A stretch of 64,000 nt of DNA from Azolla caroliniana. Taxonomy: Eukaryota > Polypodiophyta. How positions within the stretch are numbered: the first letter of the stretch is position 1; every line of letters begins with the position of its first letter. The DNA lies in assembly GCA_043228905.1 (NCBI GenBank), contig JBHGNT010000011.1:10230001-10294000 (forward strand), in the 5' to 3' direction. The notes below the pieces were generated by a model. That model was not told the origin of the DNA. It ran no database searches and saw only the letters and a list, made by a program, of their open reading frames with translations. Positions 34,753-45,008 of this stretch are shown one piece after another. Made by a program: the position numbers and the translations under genes.

Positions 34753-35583
34753 TTAAGGTATTTCATCGGGTAGAATGAGACAACATCTGCGAATGTTGAA
34801 GTAATGTCGGAAATGTTCTGTATCCAGAATCAACGTATTGTCGAGATTATAATCTGGCCAAGTGTCCCACAAATCAGAAAGTCTTTTGAATCTTGCAACA
34901 TCATTCTGCTCACAATTCTCCTGTGTCCACTGACCCTTAAAATGTTGTCGCCACTTCGGGAAGAATCTTTCTACACACTTCCACACATCTGTACGTGGTT
35001 TTTCGCTCCAAATAAACAAATCAAAGTATTGCACAACCCACTCTAGAAATTGATTTGCGTCCCTCCTTGGTGTCATATATCGCACACTCATCAGGCCTTT
35101 ATCAAGCTCCAAGATCAAGGCTCTTCTGTTGACTTCTAATGGTTTCGGTTTCCATTCCTATAACTGAGCCTCCGTTACACCAATTACTGGTAGCACACGA
35201 TCAATTTCAATCAACTCAGGTTCTGTCGGCACAATTGGTGTCCTTTTCCTCTTCAAACCCTTGGTCGACTGTGTTATAGCCGACTTCACATTCTGGTGCT
35301 CCTGTGTTGTCGACTTAGTCATTAGCTCAGTGCATGTAGATATCGATCTGGTCGATATCATCCCACTGGTATCACATGCTGCATCTACCTGCAAAATCAG
35401 ATCATCTGTGCAACATGTTGCAGCTACCTGCAAAATCAGATCATCTGTGCAACATGCTTGATCAACTTGCGTGACCAGATCATTTGTGTTAGTTGCTACA
35501 TCTACTTTCAAGATGTGGCCCTCTAAACACACAACAACATCAATAGTTTCCACACTGCCAAATAGATCATAGTAAAACTTCAT
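34753..35583 (-). pseudogene. FCP1/NIF-type HAD phosphatase-like protein
   Basis: One minus-strand frame from ATG at 35583, interrupted by a single TAG (35158-35160). The N-terminal 140 residues contain a short repeat (LQVAATCCTDDLI and variants) and a basic patch KGLKRKR. The C-terminal 125 residues resemble the FCP1 homology domain: LILELDKGLM at the position of the catalytic DLDGLL box, FLEWVVQYFDLFIWSEKPR, GQWTQENC, DLWDTWPDYNLDNTLILD and a final CCLILPDEIP. The nucleophile Asp is Glu and a Lys is inserted, so catalysis would probably be lost. The normal family removes phosphate from protein Ser, as on the RNA polymerase II tail. Why it sits in Z is unknown; it could be captured cargo. 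Confidence 0.6.
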
Positions 35584-35840
35584 AAAACCCTAAGAAAATC
35601 GCTAACAATCATATCCCACTAATAAGTATTTCACTCCAATTCAAGAGCCCCTTGATGGAGTAACTGGTCTTGTCCCCGATCGTGGCCCCTTCTTCAGCCT
35701 TTTTCTAGCCGGTTGCCCATTTAGCCTTGCTTCTTTGACCCATTGCGCAAGTGTGTCCTCCTCCAAAAACCTTTACATCACCTCAACAACGGCTTGCAGG
35801 TCAGCCACATCTTGCACTAGCTTTTCCAGTACAGTGGGAT
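35584..35840 (-). other. Upstream region of the phosphatase-like gene, possible small coding remnant
   Basis: On the minus strand a broken frame reads LEKLVQDVADLQAVVEVM, then a stop, then EEDTLAQWVKEARLNGQPAR ending TRPVTPSRGS before a stop near 35650. It runs right up to the junction with the X LTR, so Z may be cut here or may carry a truncated gene. Confidence 0.35.
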
Positions 35841-36082
35841 CTTAAGACTGGCGTTGAACCGATTTGGTTCAAAATAATGCCTTGTGCCTCTTTTTATAGT
35901 GTTCTTAGGAGTACTCCGGAAGTTTCTAGAATGTTCCAAAGAAATCTGGAATATACATCAATTTCCTATAGTAAAACTTAAATGAAAATAATATCTTTCG
36001 TATTACAACATATAGTCTAATGGTCAAGAGCTCGACCCATGTAACATAAGGTCATACGTTCGAGTCTTGCCATATCATGACA
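35841..36082 (-). repeat. Element X 3' LTR, proximal piece
   Basis: On the minus strand it begins TGTCATGATATGGCAAGAC after the purine tract AAAGAGAGGGATAG (36083-36100). It matches 53537-53778 closely. It carries the tRNA-like module at 36013-36067. Confidence 0.9.
36013..36067 (+). other. tRNA-like A/B-box module in X 3' LTR
   Basis: TAGTCTAATGG (A-box-like) and CGTTCGAGTCT (B-box-like) with start-to-start spacing of about 44. It is antisense to X and repeated in the 5' LTR at 53709-53763. Confidence 0.6.
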
Positions 36083-37040
36083 CTATCCCTCTCTTTAAAA
36101 CGACGAGTGTCACAAGTTGTTTTGGATTGAGGACCCAGTTTGTCTGGATATTGACGATGGAAGTCTTCAAGAAGAGCATGAGCATTGGTCACATTCTCTA
36201 TTGGTTCCCAAGTACGCTCGTTGGGACTATATCCTAGCCAGTCGACTAAATAGTAGAGCTTGTTGTGAGCAATCTTAGAATCGAGGATGGCGGCAACCTC
36301 GTACTCAGGTCCATCTTCAAGTTAGATCGAGGGTGGAGGTTGTTTAATATGACCTGGGATGGTGCTATCTTGATAGGGTTCGAAGAGAGAACTATGAAAC
36401 ACATGATGTATCTAAAGTTGTGGAGGTAGATCGAGACAAAAAGCAACATCATTCATTTTTCCAATAATACGGAAAGGACCTAATCGCCAATAATCCAACT
36501 TCTCGCATGGGCGAGTAGTCTTGATGTGTCATCTTAGTAGCCATACCCAATCTCCAATGTTAAAACTGGATCGAAGCCGATGACAATCTGCGTAAACCTT
36601 GTGTGTTTGTTGAGCTTGATGTAGATGAGCAAATAAATCCGCTTGTATCTTGCGTAACCGCTCCAAACGATCCTTTGTACAAGAATTAGTGGGTACCTCT
36701 AGGGTTTCAAATACACACCACCGGGGGTGACAACCCGTATAAGCATAAAATGGTGTAACCTTTGTCGATGAGTGGACAGAGTTATTATATACGCAAATTC
36801 GGCGAAGTGGATAATATTAGCCCAGTCATCTTGATGATAGCTTAGAAAGCACCGAAGATACTGCTCCAGCATTTGATTTGTTCATTTTGCTTGGTCGTCT
36901 CTTGCGGGTGGTAGCCAGAGCAAAGGTTACAAGTGACCTTGAGCATTTTAATGAGGTGCTTCAAGAATTTCGAGACGAACTGGCATCCACGGTCTTTGAT
37001 GATACTATCAGGAAGGCCATGATGCCGACATACTTCACGC
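36083..37040 (-). pseudogene. Element X integrase C-terminus and chromodomain
   Basis: Minus-strand pieces: 36842-37036 (GLPDSIIKDRGCQFVSKFL, the integrase core Asp region), then a decayed linker, and a chromodomain around 36150-36310 (GPEYEVAAILDSKIAHN, YYLVDWLGYSPNERTWEP). Stops and frameshifts occur near 36840 and 36320. The frame meets the upstream integrase part at 45012 once Y and one copy of its 4-bp duplication are removed. Confidence 0.85.
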
Positions 37041-38092
37041 TGTCGTGAAGATTTTCGGCAATAGTGTGAAAATCCCATAAAATGTACGAAATCGAGTATG
37101 AATCACATAGTACAATAATTGTGAAGATAACATTTTAAATAGATTTAATATCTAAGTACAAAATGATGGAGGTTCCGAATGCACTTTATTACATGAGAAA
37201 CGGACAACTAAATGTCAAGATATGAGGGTATAAAGTTTGTGAAAGGAAAAGAGAAAATTGTGAGATATCCCACATAGGCATGACAAATACAGCTCTCATC
37301 ATATATAAGGTGGAGCAAAAGATATTATCTTTGTGTCTATGTGTGGGCCATAGAGAGTTCAAGGTAACTTGAACTAAGAGTGGAGGTGGGCTAGCTACTC
37401 CTAAAGGGTTTTTGGCCAACCAAAACCGAACCGGCGAGGCACCGGTAACCGACGGCATCCGGCGACGCACCAGTAACCGACGACATTCGGCGACGCACGG
37501 TTCGCCCGGCGACTAGATAAATATATATATAAATATATATACATATTTACATATACAAGGAGGGCAAGTAAGGATTCAAACCTTGCACCTCCAAGTTAGG
37601 AGTCAATTGGATTACCATTAAGCCATGCTATTTAGTTCAAATTATATTTCTATCATTGTACTTTTACATGTAAATTCTCATACATGAGAGCTAAAATGAG
37701 TGACATGGTTATCATGCACCACATGTAATACTTAAGCGCCAATTGGCAAACATGCAATTTATGCATGTCTTGTACCCTCACATGCATCATATGCATGAGA
37801 GCATCTATAAAAGAGGGAAGGGGGAGGAGAAAAAACACGGTTTTTTTTATGAAAATTAAGAGGAAGAAATTCGTTATCAAATTGATCGTGTAACTTGTTT
37901 CTTAAATCTAAAGTTAAAAGTTCAATCAATCTCTCTCAATCGTGTAATCTCAACTTCTCTCTTTCCCAATCTATCTTAAGTACTTTCTCGCTAAAGCTTG
38001 CGCCAAAGCTTGTACCAACTTTGAATCCTTCTGGTCCAGAACCCCGGCGGTTCCGCCTCACGATCCGCGCGTAGTGACGGATCTTCACGACA
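37041..38092 (+). repeat. Element Y 5' LTR
   Basis: A 1052-bp LTR. Near 37430-37515 it has a short GC-rich tandem repeat with GGCACCGGTAACCGACGGC, present in fewer copies than in the 3' LTR. A tRNA-like module lies at 37559-37640. TATAAATATATATA follows at 37520-37550 on the plus strand, and another TATAAAAGAGGGAAG (37805-37820) is a plausible TATA box. Confidence 0.93.
37559..37640 (-). other. tRNA-like A/B-box module in Y 5' LTR
   Basis: On the minus strand TGGCTTAATGG (close to the A-box consensus), then GGTTTGAATCC (close to the B-box consensus) with start-to-start spacing of 43. The 3' LTR copy has a perfect GGTTCGAATCC. Confidence 0.62.
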
Positions 38093-38116
38093 TAATTAAG
38101 TGGTGAACCCGATGTG
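38093..38116 (+). promoter_or_regulatory. Possible primer-binding site of Y
   Basis: TAATTAAG separates the LTR from TGGTGAACCCGATGTG, which begins TGG as tRNA primer sites do. The 8-bp offset is longer than usual and the tRNA is not identified. Confidence 0.4.
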
Positions 38117-38159
38117 AAAGAGGCGGTAGGAAGGATCAAGTCGAGATTAATACTTGGAG

Positions 38160-40358
38160 ATGGCGTCCTCAAGCAACCAAGCGGGAGAGCTCGAAAGGAT
38201 GATGCTAATCGTCGAGCAAATGATGAGATCTCGGGACAACGACGCGAGCGTGGAGAAGGTTGTCGATCGTGTCATAGAGCTCGAGGGCCAATTCGATGGA
38301 AGGAACGTTACGAAGTTCCTTGATGCATATAGAAGGGAGATGAATCAGAGGGACGTGTCCGAGGCACGTCAAATCGCAAGCTTCAAGAGAGTTGTCGCCA
38401 ACAACATCCGAAGACGCGTCATCGAGCTTCAAGAAGGTAAGACAACATGGTCCGAGTTCAAGAAAACGATACTAGCGGAGTTCGTGACTGAAGACTCAAC
38501 GAGGATGACTCGACATGCCCTGATGAAGTGGATAGAGAAGAAGAATAAGAAGATGAGCGTCTCGAGGGTGTACGACGAATTCGACCAGATGTTTAGTCGT
38601 CTCCCCAATACGGACCAAGTGTTGCTTGAAGAGGACAAGACTTTGTACTTCTTGAAGGCCATGGACATAAAGGATAGACGGGAGTTGGGGACTCTTCTCG
38701 AAGATGATACCCAAGCAAATGGGCTTGTAGCGGACTAGATCGCGGTGAAGCGGGCATGCAATAGGCTCGACAAGCGTCGCCAATGGGTTGATGACACCGA
38801 CTTGACGGGACCGACTACCACGGAGAAAGCAAGACCGCCGAAAGTAGCTGAGCCGCTGATACAAAGTAACGTGGAAGAAAAGAAGATTGATGACGACATC
38901 ATTGAAGAGTTAGCGAAGAAGTTCGAGAAGGTCACGCTAGCCAACATGAATCGTCGGGGCCCTAAAGGAAAAGAACCCTTTAGATGCGTGTGGTGCGATA
39001 GCATGGACCACATGAGAAGGGATTGTGCGAGCCTTCGAGAGGCGATTCGACAAAATATCGTATGCATAGAGGACAACATGATCTACTCAAGCGAGACTAG
39101 AAGACCCCTACGGGTGAATTTCGGAAGAGGAGGAATGAAGAGATCTATGGAGGATGCCGATGCGACTCATGTGGATGCGATGCACTATGCTGCGTTGGCT
39201 GGAATAAGAGTCGGGAAAGACAAGACTGAAGCTGCTAGAGCGGAAGTAAAGTTTTGGACTTCCGTTCTCGAATATGAGAAGAAGGGAAAAATCACATCAA
39301 ACGAGGTAGAGCTTGCGGACCGAAGCGTGCAAAGCATAACCGGGTGGTCGGATCCGGTGGACGACAACACCATACTCGCAGAGGTGATGTGCAACAACCA
39401 CGAGGTGTTCGTCGAAGAAAAGAGAAAGAGAATAGAAGAGCAAGGCCCATCAAAAAGACATGAAACAAGGAACGCGAAAAAGAAGGACGATGCGGAGACG
39501 AGTCGACCTTCACAAACGGAGGAACGAGAATCAAGTCGAAAAGGGGAGCCGAGCATACGAGTTGAAGAAACGGTTCGGCCCGTGAAGGTTGGTGTCGAAG
39601 ACCCCGCTCGGAGGACTAGGACTATACCTACCTATAAGCTAAGGTCGGACATAGAGCAGACGACGGACCTAAAGAAGATTCTCGAAGAACGAGTTCTTGA
39701 TAGCCACGTAACTTTGTCCTTGAGGGAATTGCTTGGCATTACGAAGAAGGAGTTCCATGACACGATCGTGGACCTTGTAAAGAGAAAGAGACAACAATCG
39801 GACGAGGAAGAAGAGAAGCCGCAAAAAGCAAAAACGAATGCCATAACGATGGCAAGAGACGAAATTGATGAAGATATGGTGGACAGCCACTACACTCGAC
39901 CTCATTGGGCACGAGCGACAACGGAGACGCCGGTAAAGATCGGGGAGAAGAAAGAGACCGTCGTAGCCTTGATCGACCACGGCTCGGAGATCAACCTCAT
40001 GTCAACCGACTTCTACAAAAAGGGAAGATGGCCAATCAATACAAACCACGGATGGAAGATCCGCGCGGCAACAAAGTCTACGGAGGACTTGTACGGAGCT
40101 TGTCCCAATGTCAAAGTCACGATCGGGGATGTGGAGATGGATCAACACTTCTTCGTACAAGAATCGGCGTTGCATCCTGTCATCCTAGGGCAACCTTATA
40201 TCACATCATCTCGGATGGAGACCAAAGTGTTCGATAATGGAGCAGCCTTCGCACGAATAAAGAGTCTTGACAACCAAAGATCGGTCCAATTCCTAACAGT
40301 GCGAGCCAATCATGAAAGGAATCGAGATAGTCTCGGAGGCGAATCCTCGGATTTTTAG
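38160..40358 (+). pseudogene. Element Y gag-pro (one in-frame TAG)
   Basis: ATG at 38160 gives MASSSNQAGELERMMLIVEQ. The gag capsid-like part (residues about 40-190) includes GQFDGRNVTKFLDAYRREM and ITFSEFK-like helices (TTWSEFKKTILAEF). TAG at 38736-38738 is the only stop (a CAG change would explain it), and the same frame continues with a CCHC-type knuckle FRCVWCDSMDHMRRDCAS (about 38980-39035), a long charged region, and the protease VVALIDHGSEINLMSTDFY (about 39960-40015; DHGSE where most have DTGA/DSGA) ending HPVILGQPYI. The frame stops at TAG 40356-40358 inside a T5 run that overlaps the open pol frame (-1). Confidence 0.9.
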
Positions 40359-43300
40359 AGCGGACTATTGAAGCATGGGGCACAAATAGTCCGAGCAATC
40401 ACAAGACCCCACAAGAAAGAAGAGTGCGTGGATTGCAAGGAGAAGCAACATGTGTCACACCTAGTGGCGCATGTAAACTAGTACTACCCGACAAGAAGCA
40501 CAAACGCCGGATACAAGAATTCGAGAAGATGCTGAAAGAAGAAAACATAATAGAAGAAGGAGAGTTTGTGACTCATATTATGGAAGAAGCCTCATTTAAC
40601 GACACCATCGGCGAAATCGAGGACGTCGTGGACTTGAGCTATCTTCACAATCAACGCGTGATTTCGGTTAACTCCGTCAACATGTACGCTATCATCGATG
40701 AATACCGTCATGGCATCTCGATGAAGGAAGCTGACATCAACACGAAATATAAAACGGTGGATAAGAAGATCAAGCCAGTTGCGGTTCCGCTATCGGAAGA
40801 TAGCTGGCAAAAGATGAAGGAAGTCGCTAACGATCCAAGCTGAAGAGATCCGAAGGAGATAGGTCATGTCTTCACCAAAGAGACGAAGGGGAAGCTACGA
40901 GTTGGAAAGGAGGATTTCCTTCTCCCTGAAGAGGAGCGAATGTTTCGCGATATGCTTGAGAGACATGGGAAGGCTTTCGCATTCTTCCCACGAGAAATCG
41001 GATGCGCCGACCCAAAGGTTATAGAGCCGATGGTGATCTTCACGGTGCCTCATGTGCCTTGGAATTTGAAACCGATACCGGTTCCGAGAGCACACCTTCC
41101 GAAGCTGATCGAGCTCTTAAAGGAGAAGGTGAGTATGGGAATTCTAGAACCGTCGAATGCTCCTTATTCCAATAGGTGGTTCACGGTGCCGAAGAAGAAT
41201 GGATCATTGCGATTCATCCAAGATCTTCAACCCATCAACAAGGTGACAATTCGAAATGCCGGAATCGGTCCGAGCGTGGACGAATTTGCCGAAGCGTTTG
41301 CGGGCCGGTCCATCTACTCCATTGGCGATCTCTACTCCGGATATGACCAATTCCAATTGGCGATCGACAGTCGGGACATTACAACCATGAGGACTCCAAT
41401 CGGGCTTGTGCGGATGTGTACCTTACCCCAAGGCGCAACGAACTCGGTGGCTCATATGGTGAATGCCATGAATAAAGTCTTGAAGGATTGCATTCCGGAC
41501 ATCACGATGTCATTCTTGGATGATATTCCGATAAAAGGATGTTTGGGTGAGGAGAAAGATGAATCGAAAGATAAGGAAGGTTTTAGAAAGTTCGTTGCGG
41601 ATCATATGAAAGATTGCGAGAAGGTGCTTCAAAGGCTCGAAGATGCAAATTTGACATTTTCGGGAGAAAAATCCGCATTCGGGCAACCGGAGATCTTGGT
41701 GGTAGGTCACTTGTGTGGAGCATACGACCGGAAGCCCTCGCCATCCAAAGTGAACGCATTCCAAGACATGAAAGAAGAATGCGAAAACCAAACGGAGGTT
41801 CGAAGGTTCCTTGGAGCGTGCGCGTTTTATCATATATGGATTCCTCACTACGCTCATGTCGCCGAACCGTTATATGGACTATTAAAGAAAATAATAAAGT
41901 TTGAATGGCGAGACGAGCACACAAAGGCGATGCGAAGATTAAAGAAACTGCTTCTTGAAGCTCCGGCACTAAGGAAGGCCGACTATGCCGAAGGGAAACC
42001 AATTTACGTGACCGTAGATACGAGCCCAACCGGAATCGGGTGGGTCATCAATCAAGAAGGTGAAGATAATGCGCGATATGCCGTCCGGTTCGGAGCAAAG
42101 GTTCTCAGCGAACGGCAACAAAGATATGCCCAAGTCAAGCGGGAACTTTGGGGTATTGTGTCGGCAGTGAAGACGGACAAAGATTACCTGATCGGGTCAG
42201 AAGTGATAATAGAGACAGATTGTCTCCCAATTCTCGGAATGGTCTCGGGATGTGCGACCCCAGATCTTGCTATGCTAAGGTGGATCGCCTACATCAAGTC
42301 TTTAAACCCAGAGATCCGTCACATTGCAGGGAAGAAGAACGCCATGGCTGACATGCTGTCGGGGGCAAGATTTTCAAACGGAAGTAACATGGTTTCGGAA
42401 GATGAAGATGTCACCCTCGACTTCTTCAAGATGGCTCGATTGTCGGCGGAAGACCAGGACACGCAAACCCTCCACGCCTTCAACGAGAACGAGTATGAAG
42501 GAGAGTGGTTACTCATCGGTAGATTCCTAAGAACATTGACGACAAATGCTTCGTTGACAAAGGAGGAGGCCCTACGAATCCAAAAGAAAGCTTACCGATA
42601 CTTCTTGAAGGGAGGATTCCTTTGGCGACATCCAAAAAGAAGGACAGGAATACCACGACGAGTGGTGGTAAAGAAAGAAGAGCAAGAGACGCTGATGACC
42701 GAATTCCACGAGAGTGCTTGGGCAGGTCATAGAGGAACATGGGCGACGTTCGAAAAGTTGAAGGAGAAGTACTGGTGGCCAAGCATCTACAAAGATGTAC
42801 TCCATTTCGTGTCCACATGCGAAACTTGCCAAGTATATTCAAATATACGTCATCATGATGAGTTAAAGCCGACATACACACTCACCATACACTTCAAATG
42901 GATGGTGGATTTGGTCTCGATGCCAATGGGAGTGGGACAAATGAAGTACTTAGCGCTGGCAAGGGAAAACTTGACAAATCAAGTGGAAGGACGAGCCTTG
43001 ACAAATAAGACGATTTCAGCCATTTGCAAATTTCTACTTGAAGAGGTTGTTTGCTGATATGGATGTGTAGGGAAGATAGTGGCCGACCGAGGGGAGTTGG
43101 ACACGCACGAAGCGACGGAGCTCTTCGAAAGACTAGGCGTGAAGCTCTCCCTCACGACTGCCTACAATCCGGAAGCAAATGGGAAGATCGAGCAAGGGCA
43201 TGGACCTATCGTTAAAGCCATCGTACGGACATGCAACGGTCGAGTCGGGAATTGGCCACGATTATTACCCTATGCCTTGTGGGCCGATAGAACGACACAT

Positions 43301-43843
43301 AGCTCGGTGACAGGGTATATGCCGATGGAGCTTATGTATGGACAAAAGCCGATTATGCCCATCGAAAGGACGATCGCCTCATGGGTAGCGATACCGTGGG
43401 AGAACGAGATGAGCCGAGAAGAGTTATTAGCGGCGCGGATAAGGCAACTTGAAAGAAGACCTGAAGATTTAGAAAAAGCGCGAAAGATGATGAAGGCAGC
43501 CCGAGTAAAGAACAAAGTTCGGTTTGACAACACGCATCGACTTCGTCCCAAGAAGATTGAAGAAGGGGATTGGGTTTTGGTTTATGACAGCACCCTTGAC
43601 AATCAACACAGTACAACAAGGAAGTTCTCAAGAAGATGGTTCGGGCCGTATGTGGTGACAAGTGCCAACGATAATGCCACATACCACCTTGCGGAACTAG
43701 ACGGATCAAGGTTGGCCGTACCCATTGCGGGAAAAAGAGTAAAGCTTTTCAAGAAAAGACAAGACAAGGATCCTGACCTCGATTACCTCGACGATGAACA
43801 TAATAGACTGGATGAAAATGAAGACATGGAGAAACCTAATTGA
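40355..43843 (+). pseudogene. Element Y pol: RT, RNase H, integrase (two in-frame TGA)
   Basis: The frame is open from 40355 except for TGA at 40841-40843 and 43055-43057, both explicable as CGA to TGA. RT: WFTVPKKNGSLRFIQDLQPI, YSGYDQFQLAI, LPQGATNSVAHMV and catalytic SFLDDIPIKG (about 41510-41535), then RRFLGACAFYHIWIPHYAHV. RNase H: VTVDTSPTGIGWVI and IIETDCLPILGMV. Integrase: zinc region HESAWAGHRGTWATFEKLKE ... CETCQVY, then core VADRGELD with AYNPEANGKIEQGHG, and a C-terminal DWVLVYDSTLDNQH ... WFGPYVVTSANDNATYHL. No chromodomain is seen. The FLDD box and VGHLCG/PHYAHV motifs recall Ty3 elements of fungi more than common plant clades. Confidence 0.9.
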
Positions 43844-43898
43844 TCATCGTAGCCGAAATCTCACTTCCTCTCTTCTTGGCACGTACCGGAGGACGTGC

Positions 43899-43915
43899 GG
43901 TTTGGTGGGGGTGGA
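43899..43915 (+). promoter_or_regulatory. Polypurine tract of Y
   Basis: GGTTTGGTGGGGGTGGA lies directly before the 3' LTR. Confidence 0.7.
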
Positions 43916-45008
43916 TGTCGTGAAGATTTTCAGCAATAGTGTGAAAATCCCATAAAACGTACGAAATCAAGTATGAATCACATAGTACAATAATTGTGAA
44001 GATAACATTTTAAATAGATTTAATATCTAAGTACAAAATGATGGAGGTTTCGAATGCACTTTATTACATGAGAAATAGACAACTAAATGTCAAGATATGA
44101 GGGTATAAGTTTGTGAAAGGAAAAGAGAAAATTGTGAGATATCCCAGATAGGCACGACAAATACAGCTCTCATCATATATAAGGTGGAGCAAAAGATATT
44201 ATCTTTGTGTCTATGTGTGGAGCATAGAGAGTTCAAGGTAACTTGAACTAAGAGTGGAGGTGGGCTAGCTACTCCTAAAGGGTTTTGGCGAACCAAAACT
44301 GGACCGGCGAGGCACCGGTAACCGACGGCATCCGGCGACGGCACCGGTATCCGGCAAGGCACCGGTAACCGACGGCATCCGGCGACGCACCGGTAACCTA
44401 CGGCATCCGGCGAACCGCCGTCCGGCGACTAGATAAATATATATATAAATATATATACATATTTACATATACAAGGAGGGCAAGTAAGGATTCGAACCTT
44501 GCACCTCCAAGTTAGGAGTCAATTGGCTTACCATTAAGCCATGCTATTTAGTTCAAATTTTATTTCTATCATTGTACTTTTACATGTAAATTCTCATACA
44601 TGAGAGCTAAAATGAGTGACATGGTTATCATGCACCACATGTAATACTTAAACGCCAAATGGCAAACATGCAATTTATACATGTCTTGTACCCTCACATG
44701 CATCATATGCATGAGAGCATCTATAAAAGAGGGAAGGGGGAGGAGGAAAAACACGGTTTTTTTTATGAAAATTAAGAGGAAGAAATTCGTTATCAAATTG
44801 ATCGTGTAACTTGTTTCTTAAATCTAAAGTTAAAAGTTCAATCAATCTCTCTCAATCGTGTAATCTCAACTTCTCTCTTTCCCAATCTATCTTAAGTACT
44901 TTCTCGCTAAAGCTTGCGCCAAAGCTTGTACCAACTTTGAATCCTTCCGGTCCAGAACCCCGGCGGTTCCGCCTCACGATCCGCACGTAGTGACGGATCT
45001 TCACGACA
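43916..45008 (+). repeat. Element Y 3' LTR
   Basis: A 1093-bp LTR. The extra length relative to the 5' LTR comes from additional copies of the GGCACCGGTAACCGACGGC repeat (44300-44420). The tRNA-like module is repeated at 44476-44557 with GGTTCGAATCC on the minus strand. Confidence 0.93.
44476..44557 (-). other. tRNA-like A/B-box module in Y 3' LTR
   Basis: TGGCTTAATGG and GGTTCGAATCC on the minus strand, spacing 43. The B box matches the consensus exactly, a better match than in the 5' LTR. Confidence 0.65.

Larger units (their letters stand above)
23229..35840. mobile_element. Unit Z: large DNA-transposon-like insertion in X 3' LTR
   Basis: The X LTR is continuous at 53479-53778 but here is broken between about 23228 and 35841 by 12.6 kb. 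The insert holds a degenerate minisatellite (23510-24030), a two-exon transposase-like gene on the plus strand (24135-34184), its intron with a second minisatellite and LTR element W, and a convergent minus-strand FCP1/NIF-like gene (34753-35583). I found no convincing terminal inverted repeat or target duplication. The left edge could instead lie near 23325 if a stretch with a 30-bp duplication (TAGCTATGCAAAAAGC, at 23259 and 23289) belongs to the LTR. Confidence 0.6.
37041..45008 (+). mobile_element. Ty3/gypsy element Y, young and nearly intact
   Basis: LTRs at 37041-38092 and 43916-45008 enclose gag-pro and pol. LTR ends are perfect 10-bp inverted repeats TGTCGTGAAG/CTTCACGACA. The target duplication is 4 bp (ACGC at 37037-37040 and 45009-45012), confirmed by the unbroken X integrase codons on removal. 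There are only three in-frame stops in about 5.7 kb of coding sequence. The LTRs are nearly identical apart from a short repeat, so it is among the youngest elements here. Confidence 0.95.

Noticed and set aside
23229-35840. Helitron or MULE identity for Z
   Set aside because: No Rep/helicase motif, no TC...CTRR ends with hairpin, and no MULE DDE or SWIM zinc-finger pattern; the HGKG block fits neither.
37559-37640. Genuine tRNA gene
   Set aside because: The A and B boxes fit, but I cannot fold a proper acceptor stem or anticodon loop, and the sequence is part of an LTR repeated at both ends of Y.
38735-39980. Several minus-strand ORFs over 100 codons
   Set aside because: They lie opposite the Y gag-pro frame, share no family motif and follow from its codon bias.
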